Shown: piece by piece, positions 34,599 to 46,600 of the stretch
Layout of the letters: each line of letters starts with the position of its first letter
Numbering within the stretch: position 1 is the first letter of the stretch
From: Stenogyne calaminthoides
Taxonomy: Eukaryota; Streptophyta; Magnoliopsida; Lamiales; Lamiaceae
Reading direction: 5' to 3'
DNA length: 64,000 nt
NCBI GenBank assembly: GCA_037126765.1
Contig: JBBCBC010000027.1
Span: 12,362,406 to 12,426,405, forward strand
Translations under genes and position numbers: made by a program
Notes under the pieces: model-generated
The model's input: only the letters and a program-made list of their open reading frames with translations
The model's database searches: none
Told to the model about the DNA's origin: nothing

Positions 34599-36860
34599 AA
34601 TGTGAAAAATAAGAGATTTATATTCTATTTCAAAATGTTTTAATAAAAAATTATATTTCAAAAAATTACCAATGGTTGCCTTCTATCAAGCTTTTAGTTC
34701 TCCAATCTATCACGTCACATGATAATTATCCTATGCATACATTTTACTATTTTTTAAAATTATTCAGTATATGGCCCAATGAACAATATATTATTAAAAT
34801 AAAAGTTTAATACACCCACAAACACATATCATTATTGTCATAAATTTTTTTAAATATATTTTTTCTTTTAATTTCAAATTCATTTGACATTGTAGTTTTA
34901 TTAATTGAAAGTTATTAGGGAAAAGAATATTTATTTATGCATGGTTAGATGAAAAGAAGTTGGCAATAATTAACTATAAATTTTAGACTTGGTTAAGTAA
35001 ATTTCAGATTTGAAAGTTCTGGGTTAGATTAGGATTACGTTTGAAAGTGTATTTATAATGCTCTGATTCTCTAACTGCATACTATCCAGGATAGGGAACA
35101 TCAATTTGCAACTGGGCAGGATTCATCTGCATAAATCTTTCTCATAAAATAGTTTCATCTGCATAGATCATCTCATTAATTGAAACCTAAAGAGATTTTG
35201 AAATGAGAGGAAGAAAATAAAAATAAAAAGAGACTTTTCGTCTATTCTAGAAAAAATGTTCGTGTCTGTCCTCGGTTAACCTTTTGTTTCTCTTATCTAT
35301 CAGGTTACATTAAAATTATCACATGAATACGTTACATTATTATTATTATTATAACAATGTATATGACCCTAGGATCGATGTATTATTAAAAAAAATGTTA
35401 ATACCCCCACACACAAATGTATGTATATATTTTACTCTTCTCATCAACATTTTTCTTTATATAGTTTTTCTTTAATTTCAAATTCATTTGACATGGTAAT
35501 TTTATAAATTTGACATTTTTATGGAAAAAAAAAAGATTTACATTTAGATAATTCGTGCAGTTCTTGCACGGTTGTGTAAGAAGAAGTTAGCGTGCAAGAA
35601 TTAACTTCTATAATTTTTAGATTTTATTTTGTAAATTTTAGATTTTAATTTAGAATAATATATTTATATATATATATATATTGTGATATAATTAAAATTA
35701 TTATTATTATTCTCGGACTTTTTAATATTAATTTTAATAAAAAAATAAGTGGATCTATTGTTTGGGAGCTGGACTAGATTAGAGTTAAATTTGAAAGTGT
35801 ATTTATAATGCTCCGGTTCTCTAATGGCATACCATCAAGGTTAAGAAACATCAATTTGCAACTGAGCAGGATATGTTTGCATAAATCTTTCACATAAAAT
35901 AGACTTGTCTGCATAGATTATCTTATAAATTAATTAAATCTCTAGCAACTTTGAAAATAGAGGAAGATAAATGTGAAAAATAAGAGATTTATATTCTATT
36001 TCAGAATGTTTTAATAAAAAAATATATTTCAAAAAGTTATTAGTGATTGTCTTCTATCAAACTTTTAGTTCTCCAATCTATCACGTCACATGATAATTAT
36101 TCTATGCATACATTTTTTTTTCAATTATTCAGTATTATTAAAAAAAGTTTAATACACCCACAAACACATATCATTATTGTCATAAACTTTTTTAAATATA
36201 TTTTTTTTTTTTATTTCAAATTCATTTGACATTGTAGTTTTATAAACTGAAAGTTATTAGGGAAAAAAAATATTTACATGTAGACAATACGTGTAGTTTA
36301 TGCACGGTTAGATGAAAAGAAGTTAGCAAGAATTAACTATAAATTTTAGATTTGGTTAAGTAAATTTCAGATTTTAGGAAACATCAATTTTCAACTGAGC
36401 ATGATTCGTTAGCATAAATCCTTGTCATAAAAGAGATTTGTCTGCATAGATCATCTCATCAATTGAAACCTATGAAATTTTGAAAAGAGAGGAAGAAAAA
36501 TGAAAAAAAAGAAGAGTTTTTTCTTCTATTTTAGTAAAAAATTTCGTGTTTGTCTTAGATCAAGCTTTTATTTCTATGATCTATCAGGTTACATTATAAT
36601 TATCTCATGACTACATTTCATTTATAATTTTTTTGACACAGTATCTGACCCAAGAATCAATATATTAATTGTAAAATTGTTAATTATTACATACACACGC
36701 ACAAATATATGTACATGTTTCACTCTTCTTATCAACATTTTTCATATAGTTTTCTTTTAATTCTAAATTCATATGACATGGTAGTTTTATAAATTGAAAT
36801 TTATAGAAGAATAAAAAAGATTTACGTGTAGACAATGTGTGTAGTTCATGCACGGTTGAA
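34599..36860 (+). repeat. Repeat array, block 2b
   Basis: It continues the unit cut at 32684. Landmarks lie near 35104, 35854 and 36386, giving intervals of about 750 and 532 bp. Two sub-types alternate: one with 'gatttatattctatttcaga' and 'ctctagcaactttgaaaata', the other with 'agatttttcgtctatt' and 'tcaattgaaacctaagaa'. This suggests a two-unit higher-order period of roughly 1.3-1.5 kb. No coding potential is seen. Confidence 0.78.
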
Positions 36861-37242
36861 ACAGATCATGTGTGCCCCATGTGTTTTTTTTATCAAAAAT
36901 TCAAAGTTTTTGAAAATATACATCATTAGGACTAAAATTGAAAAACAGAAGAAATTATAGAACTATAAGTGGAACCGACATAACCTAAAGGATTAAATTT
37001 TAATATTTTTCCAAAAATTGGTCGGAAGGCAATTAAAGAGTTCATCAAATATAACTAAAAAGTTAATATATTTTACTAAGATTTTCTATTTGTCGTAAGT
37101 TTTCATTTTGGTTGTTAATTGGTTTTTATAAATCAATACAAGAAAATCTCATTACCTCATATCATTCTTAGGAAGAAATCATAAGGTGCACAAATTGGTC
37201 TTCAAGGATGGGGAATCACCAGATGGAGTATTACCTTCTAAC

Positions 37243-37423
37243 TAAGGTGTAATTGCAATCAGATACATTTTTTTTGAAGTGTGCTTGCAACCAGGTACAT
37301 TTTGGTTGCACATATTTGAATAAAATTGCACTGAAAGTTTAATTTTACCCACATATATGCAACCAAAATGTACCTGGTTGCAAGTTTTTTTTTAAAAATG
37401 TATCTGGATGCAATTTCCCCTTA
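37243..37423. mobile_element. Near-perfect hairpin MITE
   Basis: About 180 bp folds on itself. The left arm has 'gcaaccaggtacattttggt' and the right arm has its complement 'accaaaatgtacctggttgc'. The outer parts pair as 'attgcaatcagatacatttt' with 'aaaatgtatctggatgcaat'. The loop is about 40 bp. It has no coding capacity and no certain target duplication. Confidence 0.75.
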
Positions 37424-37557
37424 TGTAATTGGGCACATGAATAAACGTACAGACTAATATAACTGAAACATGCAAGATAGATTTGACTGAAAATCTAAAA
37501 TGACACGTGATGACTAATATAATTTAAACGTGCAAATTAGTATAACTGAAACATGTG

Positions 37558-37880
37558 TAAGATCCCTACACCAGGTGCATACGAGACTTGGTGATTCCTT
37601 TTTGCTTTTAGTGGTTTTTAATTGTGATACAATTCAAATTATTATTAATATAGTTGAACCTTTTAATTTATGTTTTTAAATAAAAAGCCCATTGGCTTTA
37701 TTGTTTGTGGGTTGGGTTAGGTTTTCAAGTGTATTTATAATGCTTTGGTTCTCTAAGAGCAGGACTCATCCGCATAAATTTTTTTCATGAAAATAGATTT
37801 GTCTGCACAGATCATCTCATCAATTAGAAGTAGAACTCTGGCAATTTCCCCCCTCTTTGTTTTGGATGTAGTTTATGAAA
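37558..37880 (+). repeat. Last repeat-array unit and right-end module
   Basis: It starts with a diverged left module ('acgagacttggtgattcc', as at 29550), runs through 'gtatttataatgctttggtt' and a shortened unit, and ends in the 'tagtttatgaaacattttg' module shared with 28650. The paired left and right modules suggest that array blocks were duplicated as larger segments. Confidence 0.65.
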
Positions 37881-38199
37881 CATTTTGTTTGGTTACAGCT
37901 GTTTAATTTCAATGTTCGTTGCTACTTCTTCCTAATAAAATGATTGACATATTAAAACGCAGTTTACTACTTTATAAACGAACCAATGTTAAACAATCTA
38001 AAAACTTGATGATGCAATAAAAACTGGAACTCATAAGAAACAATGGTAAAAACTTGATGATACTTCTAAAGTGAAAATGGGTTTAACTTAAAATACTAAT
38101 TGGAGTTTCGTCTCAAGTAGGACGTCACACGACCTTCACTAATACTTTTATGAGACGGTAAAATATAAAAGTATCATTGTCTCATTATCAGACCGTCTA

Positions 38200-38223
38200 A
38201 TAGGTTACCACACTGCAAATGCC
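38200..38223 (+). repeat. 24-bp direct repeat, left copy
   Basis: The sequence from 'ataggttaccacactgcaaa' to tgcc is identical to 39878-39901 and flanks a 1.65 kb insert. With one more shared A the match is 25 bp. Confidence 0.85.
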
Positions 38224-39878
38224 GGCGGGCCATGCCATGGATGAAGGTTGATGAAGGTAAGTGGAGAATCTTGAATTTCCATTTTTTATTCAAGCACATG
38301 AAGTAACAATTTCTACACACGTTTTCCAGGTAATTGATCTTAAAACACAACTAAAATACTACAAGATGGAAGTTGTTGAATTAGCAAATAAAACAGGGGA
38401 TGCTGAAGCTGCTGCAAGAATTACATCAAATGCTGTCTACTTTTTCAGCATCGGCACCAATGATTATATCAGCCAAGATTTTAATGATGTAAGGATGCAA
38501 GATTTTCTAAACTTGGCTTCTTCTTGGAAACATTTGTAGACAGAAGAAGAGTCTTAAAAGGAAGGTGGCACGGCCTGATCTCAAGGCTACTTCTGAGGCA
38601 TTGCTTCTAATCCTCTTCAAATTTTTTTCGTTCTGTTTTTTAACACATTTGATTTGTTGGCTTTCATATGGGTTTAATTGTGCTAATTTCAATTTTTTCC
38701 ACTCTATTTTCTTTCGCCAGGTGGATGTACATTTTATTCAGCGGGGTGTATATTTTTAAATGTATATTGTAATTTCTGTCAAATTTAAGTGTGACATAAT
38801 TAATTATATTTGTACTTATATAAATGAGGACTCTTGTTTAGCTTATTTATTATAAATGGGATCTCTTGACTGGTTTTATTATGTTTTATAAATGAAAACT
38901 CTTAATTAGTTTATTTGTTGTATAAATTAAAATTCTTGATTGATTTTTTTTTGTTTTGAATAAATGAAAACTCTTGAGTCTTGATTGGTTTTATTAGGGA
39001 ATGTTCAAAAATAGAAAATTCTAAATTCTAAACTTACCTTTTTGATATTCAAATTCTATTTAAAAGATAAATTAGCGAATGATTACGTGGCACATTTTTA
39101 AGCGATTTGTACATTTTATTTTATGAGTATACATTTATTGAGCGAGTACAAATATATCGTTCAAGTGTACATTTTTTTAAGGAAGTACATTTTATTAATC
39201 GCATGTACGTTGTATCGGTTGATTGTACATCTTATTATTAGATTGTACATGCTTTGACTGTACATTTTTTCAAATTAATGGATGAATAAAAACAAAAGGG
39301 AAAAAATAAAGATAAAATAAAGAGAAAAATGAACAATAATTAAATTTACTACTATAATTGTAAAGAGAGAGAATAGTGACAAATATTGAGAGTGAGAGAG
39401 AGAGAGAGTGAGTGGAGATATAATAAAAATAATGATTGGTGTCAACAATAAATACAAATCTTATATGTAACAATTTGTACCTATATAAATTGAATTTACA
39501 TGATTGAGAGCAATTTGGTAGTAATTAAGAGAGATGATTGACAAGATGTTAGGTGGGCCACACACTAATATAAAATAATATTATAATAAAAAGATGGGAT
39601 AATAAACAAATCTTTGACACATGTATTTAAAATCTTAATATCATGATTACTAACTGTCTGACACATATTTATTGATATTGATGCAAAGAGGGGTGGGCGG
39701 GGGTGGAATAGGGTGGGTTGTTAACTACTAATATTATTAATACATTTGTATATAATAAGGTTAGTGTAGACATTTCAACTTTCACTTTTGTAGCTATTAG
39801 TGTTACTTTTGTTAACTTTTGGTTAGTAGCAAGTCCAATTTTTGTTTATAGTTTAGAGTTTTTGAACAAAAAAAAAAA
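38224..39878 (+). mobile_element. Retroposed-looking insert ending in poly(A)
   Basis: The segment lies between 24-bp identical direct repeats and ends with eleven A residues (39868-39878) directly before the right repeat. Long target duplication plus a 3' poly(A) tail is the mark of LINE-type target-primed insertion. The insert carries a GDSL-lipase exon fragment in its first 320 bp. About 1.1 kb of AT-rich, unrecognised sequence follows, with repeated 'tgtacatttt' words at 39100-39270. No LINE ORF is present. The exon fragment still has an intron-like acceptor before it, so it is not a cleanly spliced cDNA. Confidence 0.55.
38330..38540 (+). pseudogene. GDSL esterase/lipase exon fragment
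   Basis: After a splice-acceptor-like 'gttttccag' the frame reads VIDLKTQLKYYKMEVVELAN, then AVYFFSIGTNDYIS. This matches the block III region of plant GDSL lipases, where the Asn of G-x-N-D helps form the oxyanion hole. The similarity stops after NDYIS, and the frame ends at a TAG near 38539. The catalytic Ser block (GDSL) and the Asp-His block are absent, so this is only a fragment of the usual roughly 350-residue enzyme. Confidence 0.8.
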
Positions 39879-39901
39879 TAGGTTACCACACTGCAAATGC
39901 C
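39878..39901 (+). repeat. 24-bp direct repeat, right copy
   Basis: Identical to 38200-38223. It directly follows the poly(A) run and directly precedes the Stowaway-like terminus. Confidence 0.85.
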
Positions 39902-40178
39902 TCACTCCGTCCTAAAATTACTTGCAAATGTAGATGGACACATTAAAAAAATGGATAATCGGTAGGAATTTGAAGGATAATTTTGTAAACCTTTTTATAT
40001 AAGTAAAGAAAAGTAATTAATTAAGTATATGTGTGAAGTCAAGAGTAATGATATTTTATGTAAATATGTGAATATTGTGATTGTGGAATTTATGAAGGGT
40101 TTTCCCTTTTTTGAAGTGTACAAGCAATGTTATGATGTCTCAAGACAAGTGTGTAAGTAATTGTTGGAGCGGAGGGAG
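39901..40178. mobile_element. Stowaway-like MITE
   Basis: The 5' end ctcactccgtcctaaaatta and the 3' end 'attgttggagcggagggag' form an imperfect inverted repeat of the Stowaway type (consensus CTCCCTCCGTCCCA). A 3' TA follows, but the 5' side reads GC. The interior is about 230 bp of AT-rich sequence. Confidence 0.65.
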
Positions 40179-40638
40179 TATAAGATTTCAAGAAGGGTGC
40201 GGCTATTGACACCTGGTAATTTGCTCAATACACCCACTTTACAGTTGCATGTGACACACGTGATGCTAAAACATATTGTACATATAAGTGTATTAAGCAA
40301 AAAATTGTGTCAAAAGCCGCACCCAAGAATCCATTACATGCCTCATCCAATGAAAGAACTACACAGTAGAGATGCATCCACTGAAAATAGTAATGAGGAA
40401 AGCATGGACAGGAGCATTTACTAAAACCAAAACCAAACTAGAAAGAAATTCATAACCTGCAATTTCAGAAACACACGTACCTAGACAGAGAGGCAGCAAT
40501 CGCAGTAGTATGTTCAGTTCATCTCTGGATATGCCAACAATGGTAACTATCCTGTTCTAGGGCTAAAACCCGTACATACATTTAACAAAAGTCAACTGAA
40601 ATCTTACAGCTTACTACTATTGATTTTGTTAGAAGAAT

Positions 40639-43600
40639 TTAGGTGTGATTCGAGAGATTATCTGCTGATGCAACATGTTTAAGCATTACACCTTCTTTGA
40701 GTTTGGGCTTCTCTGAATAATCCACTCCTGAATCACCTGCAAAACGTGTGAGTTACTATTAGAGCGTTGGGCTTGAGGGTGTGTTTGCAAACCAACTAAA
40801 AGTTTCCAGAATCACTGTTTTTTTCTTTGGATAAGAAAACTAAAGGTTTATTAATGTAGAAAGTGTAAGGGAGGTGAAAGTCCCTTGCAGAACGTAAAAA
40901 TGTAAATTAAAAGGCATAACTCCAGCTAAAATCTGTGAGATGAATTTTTAAATCACTTTTTGTTACAGAATGAATTTTAAAATCACTTTTTTCAAAAGCT
41001 GTGAGATGAAGTTTTTGGAAAATAGTAATTCTCACTCATTTTCTATTATTTGCAAACACCCCCTAAGTATAAGTAGAAAACAAAATTTAACCATTTGCGA
41101 TGAAGAACTTACTTCGGATAGAATCAATTGATAAACGATCAGGTGACATGCCCTTTCTGCTGTCTGCATGAGTACAAATGTTTAGGAAATATAATTAGAT
41201 TTTATAAAATGCATTGATATACAATATTATCTGATCTTAAGCTGATATGAAATAAAGAGTCAAGATGGTATAACAGGATTCATGCAATATTTAGATGGAA
41301 GGTATTGAATCTCTTTCCTAGTATAACTATTAACTAACACAGAAATGCTAGCAATCAACAATCATAGCTATTTAATCTCGAATTTTTTAGGCAACATTTT
41401 TGAGAAAGAGCGACATTGTTGCAGTATGCAAGATACAAACTACATGTGCAAATAGAACGAGAGCGGGTTAAGTTACATAAAGTGGATTAAAAAGTAAAAC
41501 AAGTATGTCTAAATTTTGAAACTCTATTAAGAACCTTCAATAGTCTCTCAAACGAAAGACAAATAAGAAAAAAGACAAACTATCCACATTAGTCATTTGC
41601 TCGATAAGAACATAAGTATACATACAGAGAAGAAAAAACGCCTGCCTAAACATATATACATATTGAGTGATGTAATTCTCATGTAAATAATTCAGTTACA
41701 ATTGTGGTGTCTGTGAAGCAGTAGCAAAAAAATAGGAGTAAAAAACTGATGAAATGTTTATTGTTGTGCTCATGGTTTCTAAGGAGTTCCGGAAACCACA
41801 GTTTCCTTATGATAATAACTTGCTGTATTTGAATAGAATAAAACACAACCTAATATTAGGAAATGTAAAGTATTTGCAAAATCTGGTGATATTAATCTCT
41901 TGTTTACTGGATCGAAGACTTGTTACTTAACAAGGCAAGTATGTGATACTAGAGATAGTAATATGTATGGAAAACATATATACATGGCTAGCATTTCTAT
42001 ATCCTAGAGTCATTATGTTTGCATTTCAATACAGCAGAATACAATAAAAATACTCTCTCTCAACCTAGTCATCCAACTTTGAACTAGCTATCAACACTAG
42101 TTTCCCAAACCTTTTTTAAGGTTTACCAATTAAGATGATATACAAGAAATGGACAACAAACATAGATCAGAAGGTAAAAACTGAGTATACCACTCCTCAT
42201 CCAATTTTCTACTGAAGTTTAGATCTTTATACGAGTTCCTTAATATGCAAATAGCAAGTACATAAGCAGGGAGAGATCGAGATGGATTGCAATTAGCTCT
42301 CAACCAAAATGAGTAAATATCTCAATTGCAACAATTAACAATCTAAAATTAATTATCAGATAAGACACAAAAATTTTAATATGTGCCACTTATTCGACCA
42401 TTTTCAAATGTAAAGTTTCAATATTACATTATGGACAGTGTAAACATCTCTGATTCCCACTCCAGCATGATAATATTTGACATAAATAAACCGAGAAAGG
42501 TAACTGATATAATGGATTCTATTACGTGGATCATCGTTAAAAGGGTAAGATGTAATGACTAGAAAAAGTAAAAACAGTTAAGTGGAAAACTCACTCAGCC
42601 CTTTAATGGTTTTGAAATATCTGAATGTGTAACCGACGAAACTCAGATCTTTTGGATTGCGAAGCTGTAAGAAACAGAGGATCAAGTAATCAGTAAGTAT
42701 GGAAAATGACATAAATGATAAAACTGGAGCAAATACAATACTGCAGTCAATTATAGATATGAAACCAGATTTCAAGACCCCTAAGATAAGAACTTTATTC
42801 AAAAACCAACTTGTCAAGAAAGGAGTAAATGATTAAAATAGTGATGGCAGAACACGCCAAAGTCCACATGCTGGGGTCCACAACATGACCGTTAAGAAAG
42901 TGCTCAATATCAGTTTTAGCTTATTGGGATATATGCAACTGCGCTCTTCATATGTCATTGCTACTGCCAGCTTAAACTTCCAAATATTTCGCCACAACTC
43001 TCTATATGTAGACACTAATGCTAGCGGAAACTACACCACAAAGTTGACTTTATATCAACATATTAGAGTTCATAGTACAACAATGGTTCTCCTTTAAATT
43101 TGGACTTCAACAGTACTGATATTTCAACAAGATTAGATGCGCATCACTTCTACTCTTTCACATTTTACTCAACTTACTGTACGAAGTAAGATATATTAAA
43201 AAGGAGAACCAAGTGAAATTGGATTTATTTGACATGTCAATCTCTACCAAGTACCGTATGTTGGGTTATGGAGCCTGATGGGATTTTAGGGCTGCGGCCC
43301 AGATATTTGGTTTGAATAACCCTCTAGTTCATTGTAATCCGAGCACAGGACAATTAGTAGATCACCTGTCTTGGTAGTGCCCCCAGACGTAGTCATTCTT
43401 GACGAACAGAGTCAACAAATCTGTGTTTTTATATTTTTGTTTCTATCACTTCTCCATAAATGCACATTAACTCCTAACACCATACGTAAACTTAATGATT
43501 TTCCCCCAAAGCCTCATAAAGCTATGCCGAGTAAGTTCTTATCTATCAAAGGATTTTCGTAACGATAGCTTGTGAATTACTTGTGTATTAGCTTCGCTAG

Positions 43601-46600
43601 TTCTTGCAAATGCTTATTGGCCCTTTAAATTCATTGGTAACGTATATGGACATGAGATACCGCAAGCTTGAAATGTGAAATTTGTAAATGTTCGAATAAA
43701 GCTAACCGTGAGATAACTATTAAAAGGAATGGTTAACAAGGTAGTTCAACGACGTGCTCATGGTAACTAAGGAATATAAGTGTTTATTAATATTTTGTTT
43801 CTTTATCATTGTAAACTACTAAACAATCTCCTTAATCAACTTCCATCGTGAATTGAGAATCACAAAAATAGTTTCATTTGCTCTACATCCACTGTGAAGA
43901 AGCCCAAGAGTTACGGAGGAGGGTTCGAACTTATATTGGTCATGCGTTGAAACCGGGAATTGAACTCTAAGAGATCTAATCTCCCGTTGTTCCTCAGTAG
44001 TTCAGTGGTAATGCAGTTGGCAGTTTAAATGGGATAAAGGAACCATGTATTGATTTTCCTCTAAAGGTAGGTTCTTTCTTCCTTATATAAAACGGGGACA
44101 AATAAATCAATCAAATTTGGGGAGGCTTTATGAAGATGTTCTTTCAGAGTTAAACTCACATTTGTCCCATATTTCGAGAAATAGTCTCTTGTTTTTCATT
44201 CACATTTTCATAGACACAAGGAAGTGATGAAAAAGACATATCAAAGTGATGCAAGAAAAGGGGGTTGGGGGTGACGCCCTTCTATTAATGTTCTTCATTT
44301 TGATAATCAAAAGTCCTTTTCGATCCTTATGAATCCGCTATACAATGTTATTTGTTTTACTTCTATTAGTCCTATTTACTTTGTTTGTTGGATCTCTATG
44401 AATTCCTTCTAATAAAAAAGGAGCATATTTGGATCTATTATACGTGAGTAAAACAAAAGCAACAGTAGGACTAATCACTAATAAAAGTAAAGAAAATGTT
44501 TTGAGGCACAGCAGTTGATTGGACATCTAGGGGTAAAACATTGTTCCGATGAGGGCCGCGAGAGCGGTACCAAATCGAGGCAAACTCTAAAATAATGTAC
44601 ATGACCTTAAAATAGCAGGCGTTAAAGTCGACTGATCGTCGAGAGGGAATCAACCCGGATCACCAGCTAAGGCCCCAAAAAGCCAAACTCTGCCTTAAGA
44701 ATAACTACAATTTCCGAAAGAAGATGTCATTTGTTAGATGAGAAATAAGAAGGAATATCCAAAATTTGCATTGAGGCATTGCCATCTTAATTGTTGGCAC
44801 TTTTGGTCAAAAAAAGTCCTCGTTATTTGAAAGACCATGGAGCTCTAAAGCCGAGAAGAGACGAGATTATAAGAATTGAGTGGTACTACTCACAAAGTCA
44901 TACTAAGAAGGTGACACTTTTTTTTCGGTGCTCATCTCTTGAAAAATGTAAGGATAAGGGTGATTGTTGTGGAGCAACCTAGGGCAGGGTGACCCCTAAG
45001 AAGTTTTTAGGGAGCATGTAATTGAGGGTAGAAAATGGCTTGTATTGGAATTTGGAGATAGTCGTGGTTTCATTGCGCCCAACAACTGGCATTAGAGCTT
45101 GATGGACTCTTACTATGTGTTCAATTCTCGATGACCAAGAGACAGTTCAACATTGGATCCAGCATAAGCCGATTGTTGTCATGCACGGAGAGATTGATGG
45201 TGGTAAGGGAGTATATAAGTGTGCGACTACTTTGGAAGACCTCACTTAAGATGCGTGGCAAATGGGATTGGGCCTCAAAAACATTGAAAGCAATTCATAA
45301 TGTTTGGGGCCATACAACGCTTTCAATGTTCTAATATCTTCAACAAGCAGGCATTCAATGTAGGTCGAAGCACCTGGTTTACAAGATTGGTCAGTGAATA
45401 AGACTTGAGCAACATGTTTTCAGCTGAGAAGGGCAAATAGTAATTAGGGGTTGCCAACTTTACGGATAGTTGAGGTGTCCTTTGTTTGAAGGGGTCAAGG
45501 GGGGTAGTTGGGACTTTCTGTCAAACAAAGTCCCCACTAGTTATGGGAAAGATCATATGGCTCTTAAGGTGAGAAGAGTTTACAAACTTAATTAATACTA
45601 GTTACATTATGGAGGTAATCCATCTTTTTTGGTGCTCACCTTCTAAGAACAAGGTTAAGGATGATTAACCTAGACTACTTAAGGGATGGCTGGATGGGTG
45701 ACCCATTGAGAGGCTTTTCAAAGAATGTGTGAGTAGGGACAATACATGCTAGACAAAAACTCGTTTTGGCATGTAGGGAAGTAGTCGGATCCTTTACAAG
45801 TTACTTTCAAGTCAACTGTTTTTTTTGGACAACTAGCAAGAAGGATTCATGCACTACAGGCTATAAACAGGTTAAAAAATCAAGTGCTAAAAACTGAGAT
45901 AAAGCACTTTTAGGGAATTAATATTGAATTAATATAAATGCATTAATTCCCTAACAAGCACATATAAGCAAATAATTACTGATGAACTTGATAATGTATG
46001 GGAGAGCACCATCAAACAACTAATACTTGCTGAGTTCAGTTTGCATAATGTATGGAAAGTTATTAGCATTCTTTCCTTTATGTGACTAATTTGAAATTAT
46101 AAGTTTTGATAGTAAATTTTAAATCTTATTTCCATTTGTAGTAGAATCTGAAATAACGGACCTTCTTCCAGATACCAGAGCTGGATTTTGTCGCTGGTGG
46201 ATCGACCTGTGATTATGTAAAATACATCAGAAAAGTGGTAAACTAAAACACGAATTTGCCAAGAAAAGAAAGGAAACCGCCAGCAATCTGTAACATTTAT
46301 TTATAATTCATCAACTTTTGCAGAAATCTCTCCCACCTATCATAGGTAGAAACAAATAGTAACTCATAATATATAGGCTACTTTTTTAGAAGCGAACCAT
46401 GCTATTGTCTTGATTGTTATCCATCAAGGAGGAAGGAAGGATATAAGATCCTATCACTCTCTGGATGTAGCAGATTAGTTGTAATTTCATGAATAACTCA
46501 AGTATGAATTTGTAAAACTTTGACGAACTGCCTAAGAAGACCATGGCTGAGATGAAACAAATGCTCTTACCCCATATAATTACCATCAGAATAAAATAAC

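Noticed and set aside
43915..44030. Words resembling tRNA boxes ('gggttcgaac' and 'tagttcagtggtaatgc')
   Set aside because: They occur in the wrong order on the same strand (B-box before A-box) and form no cloverleaf.
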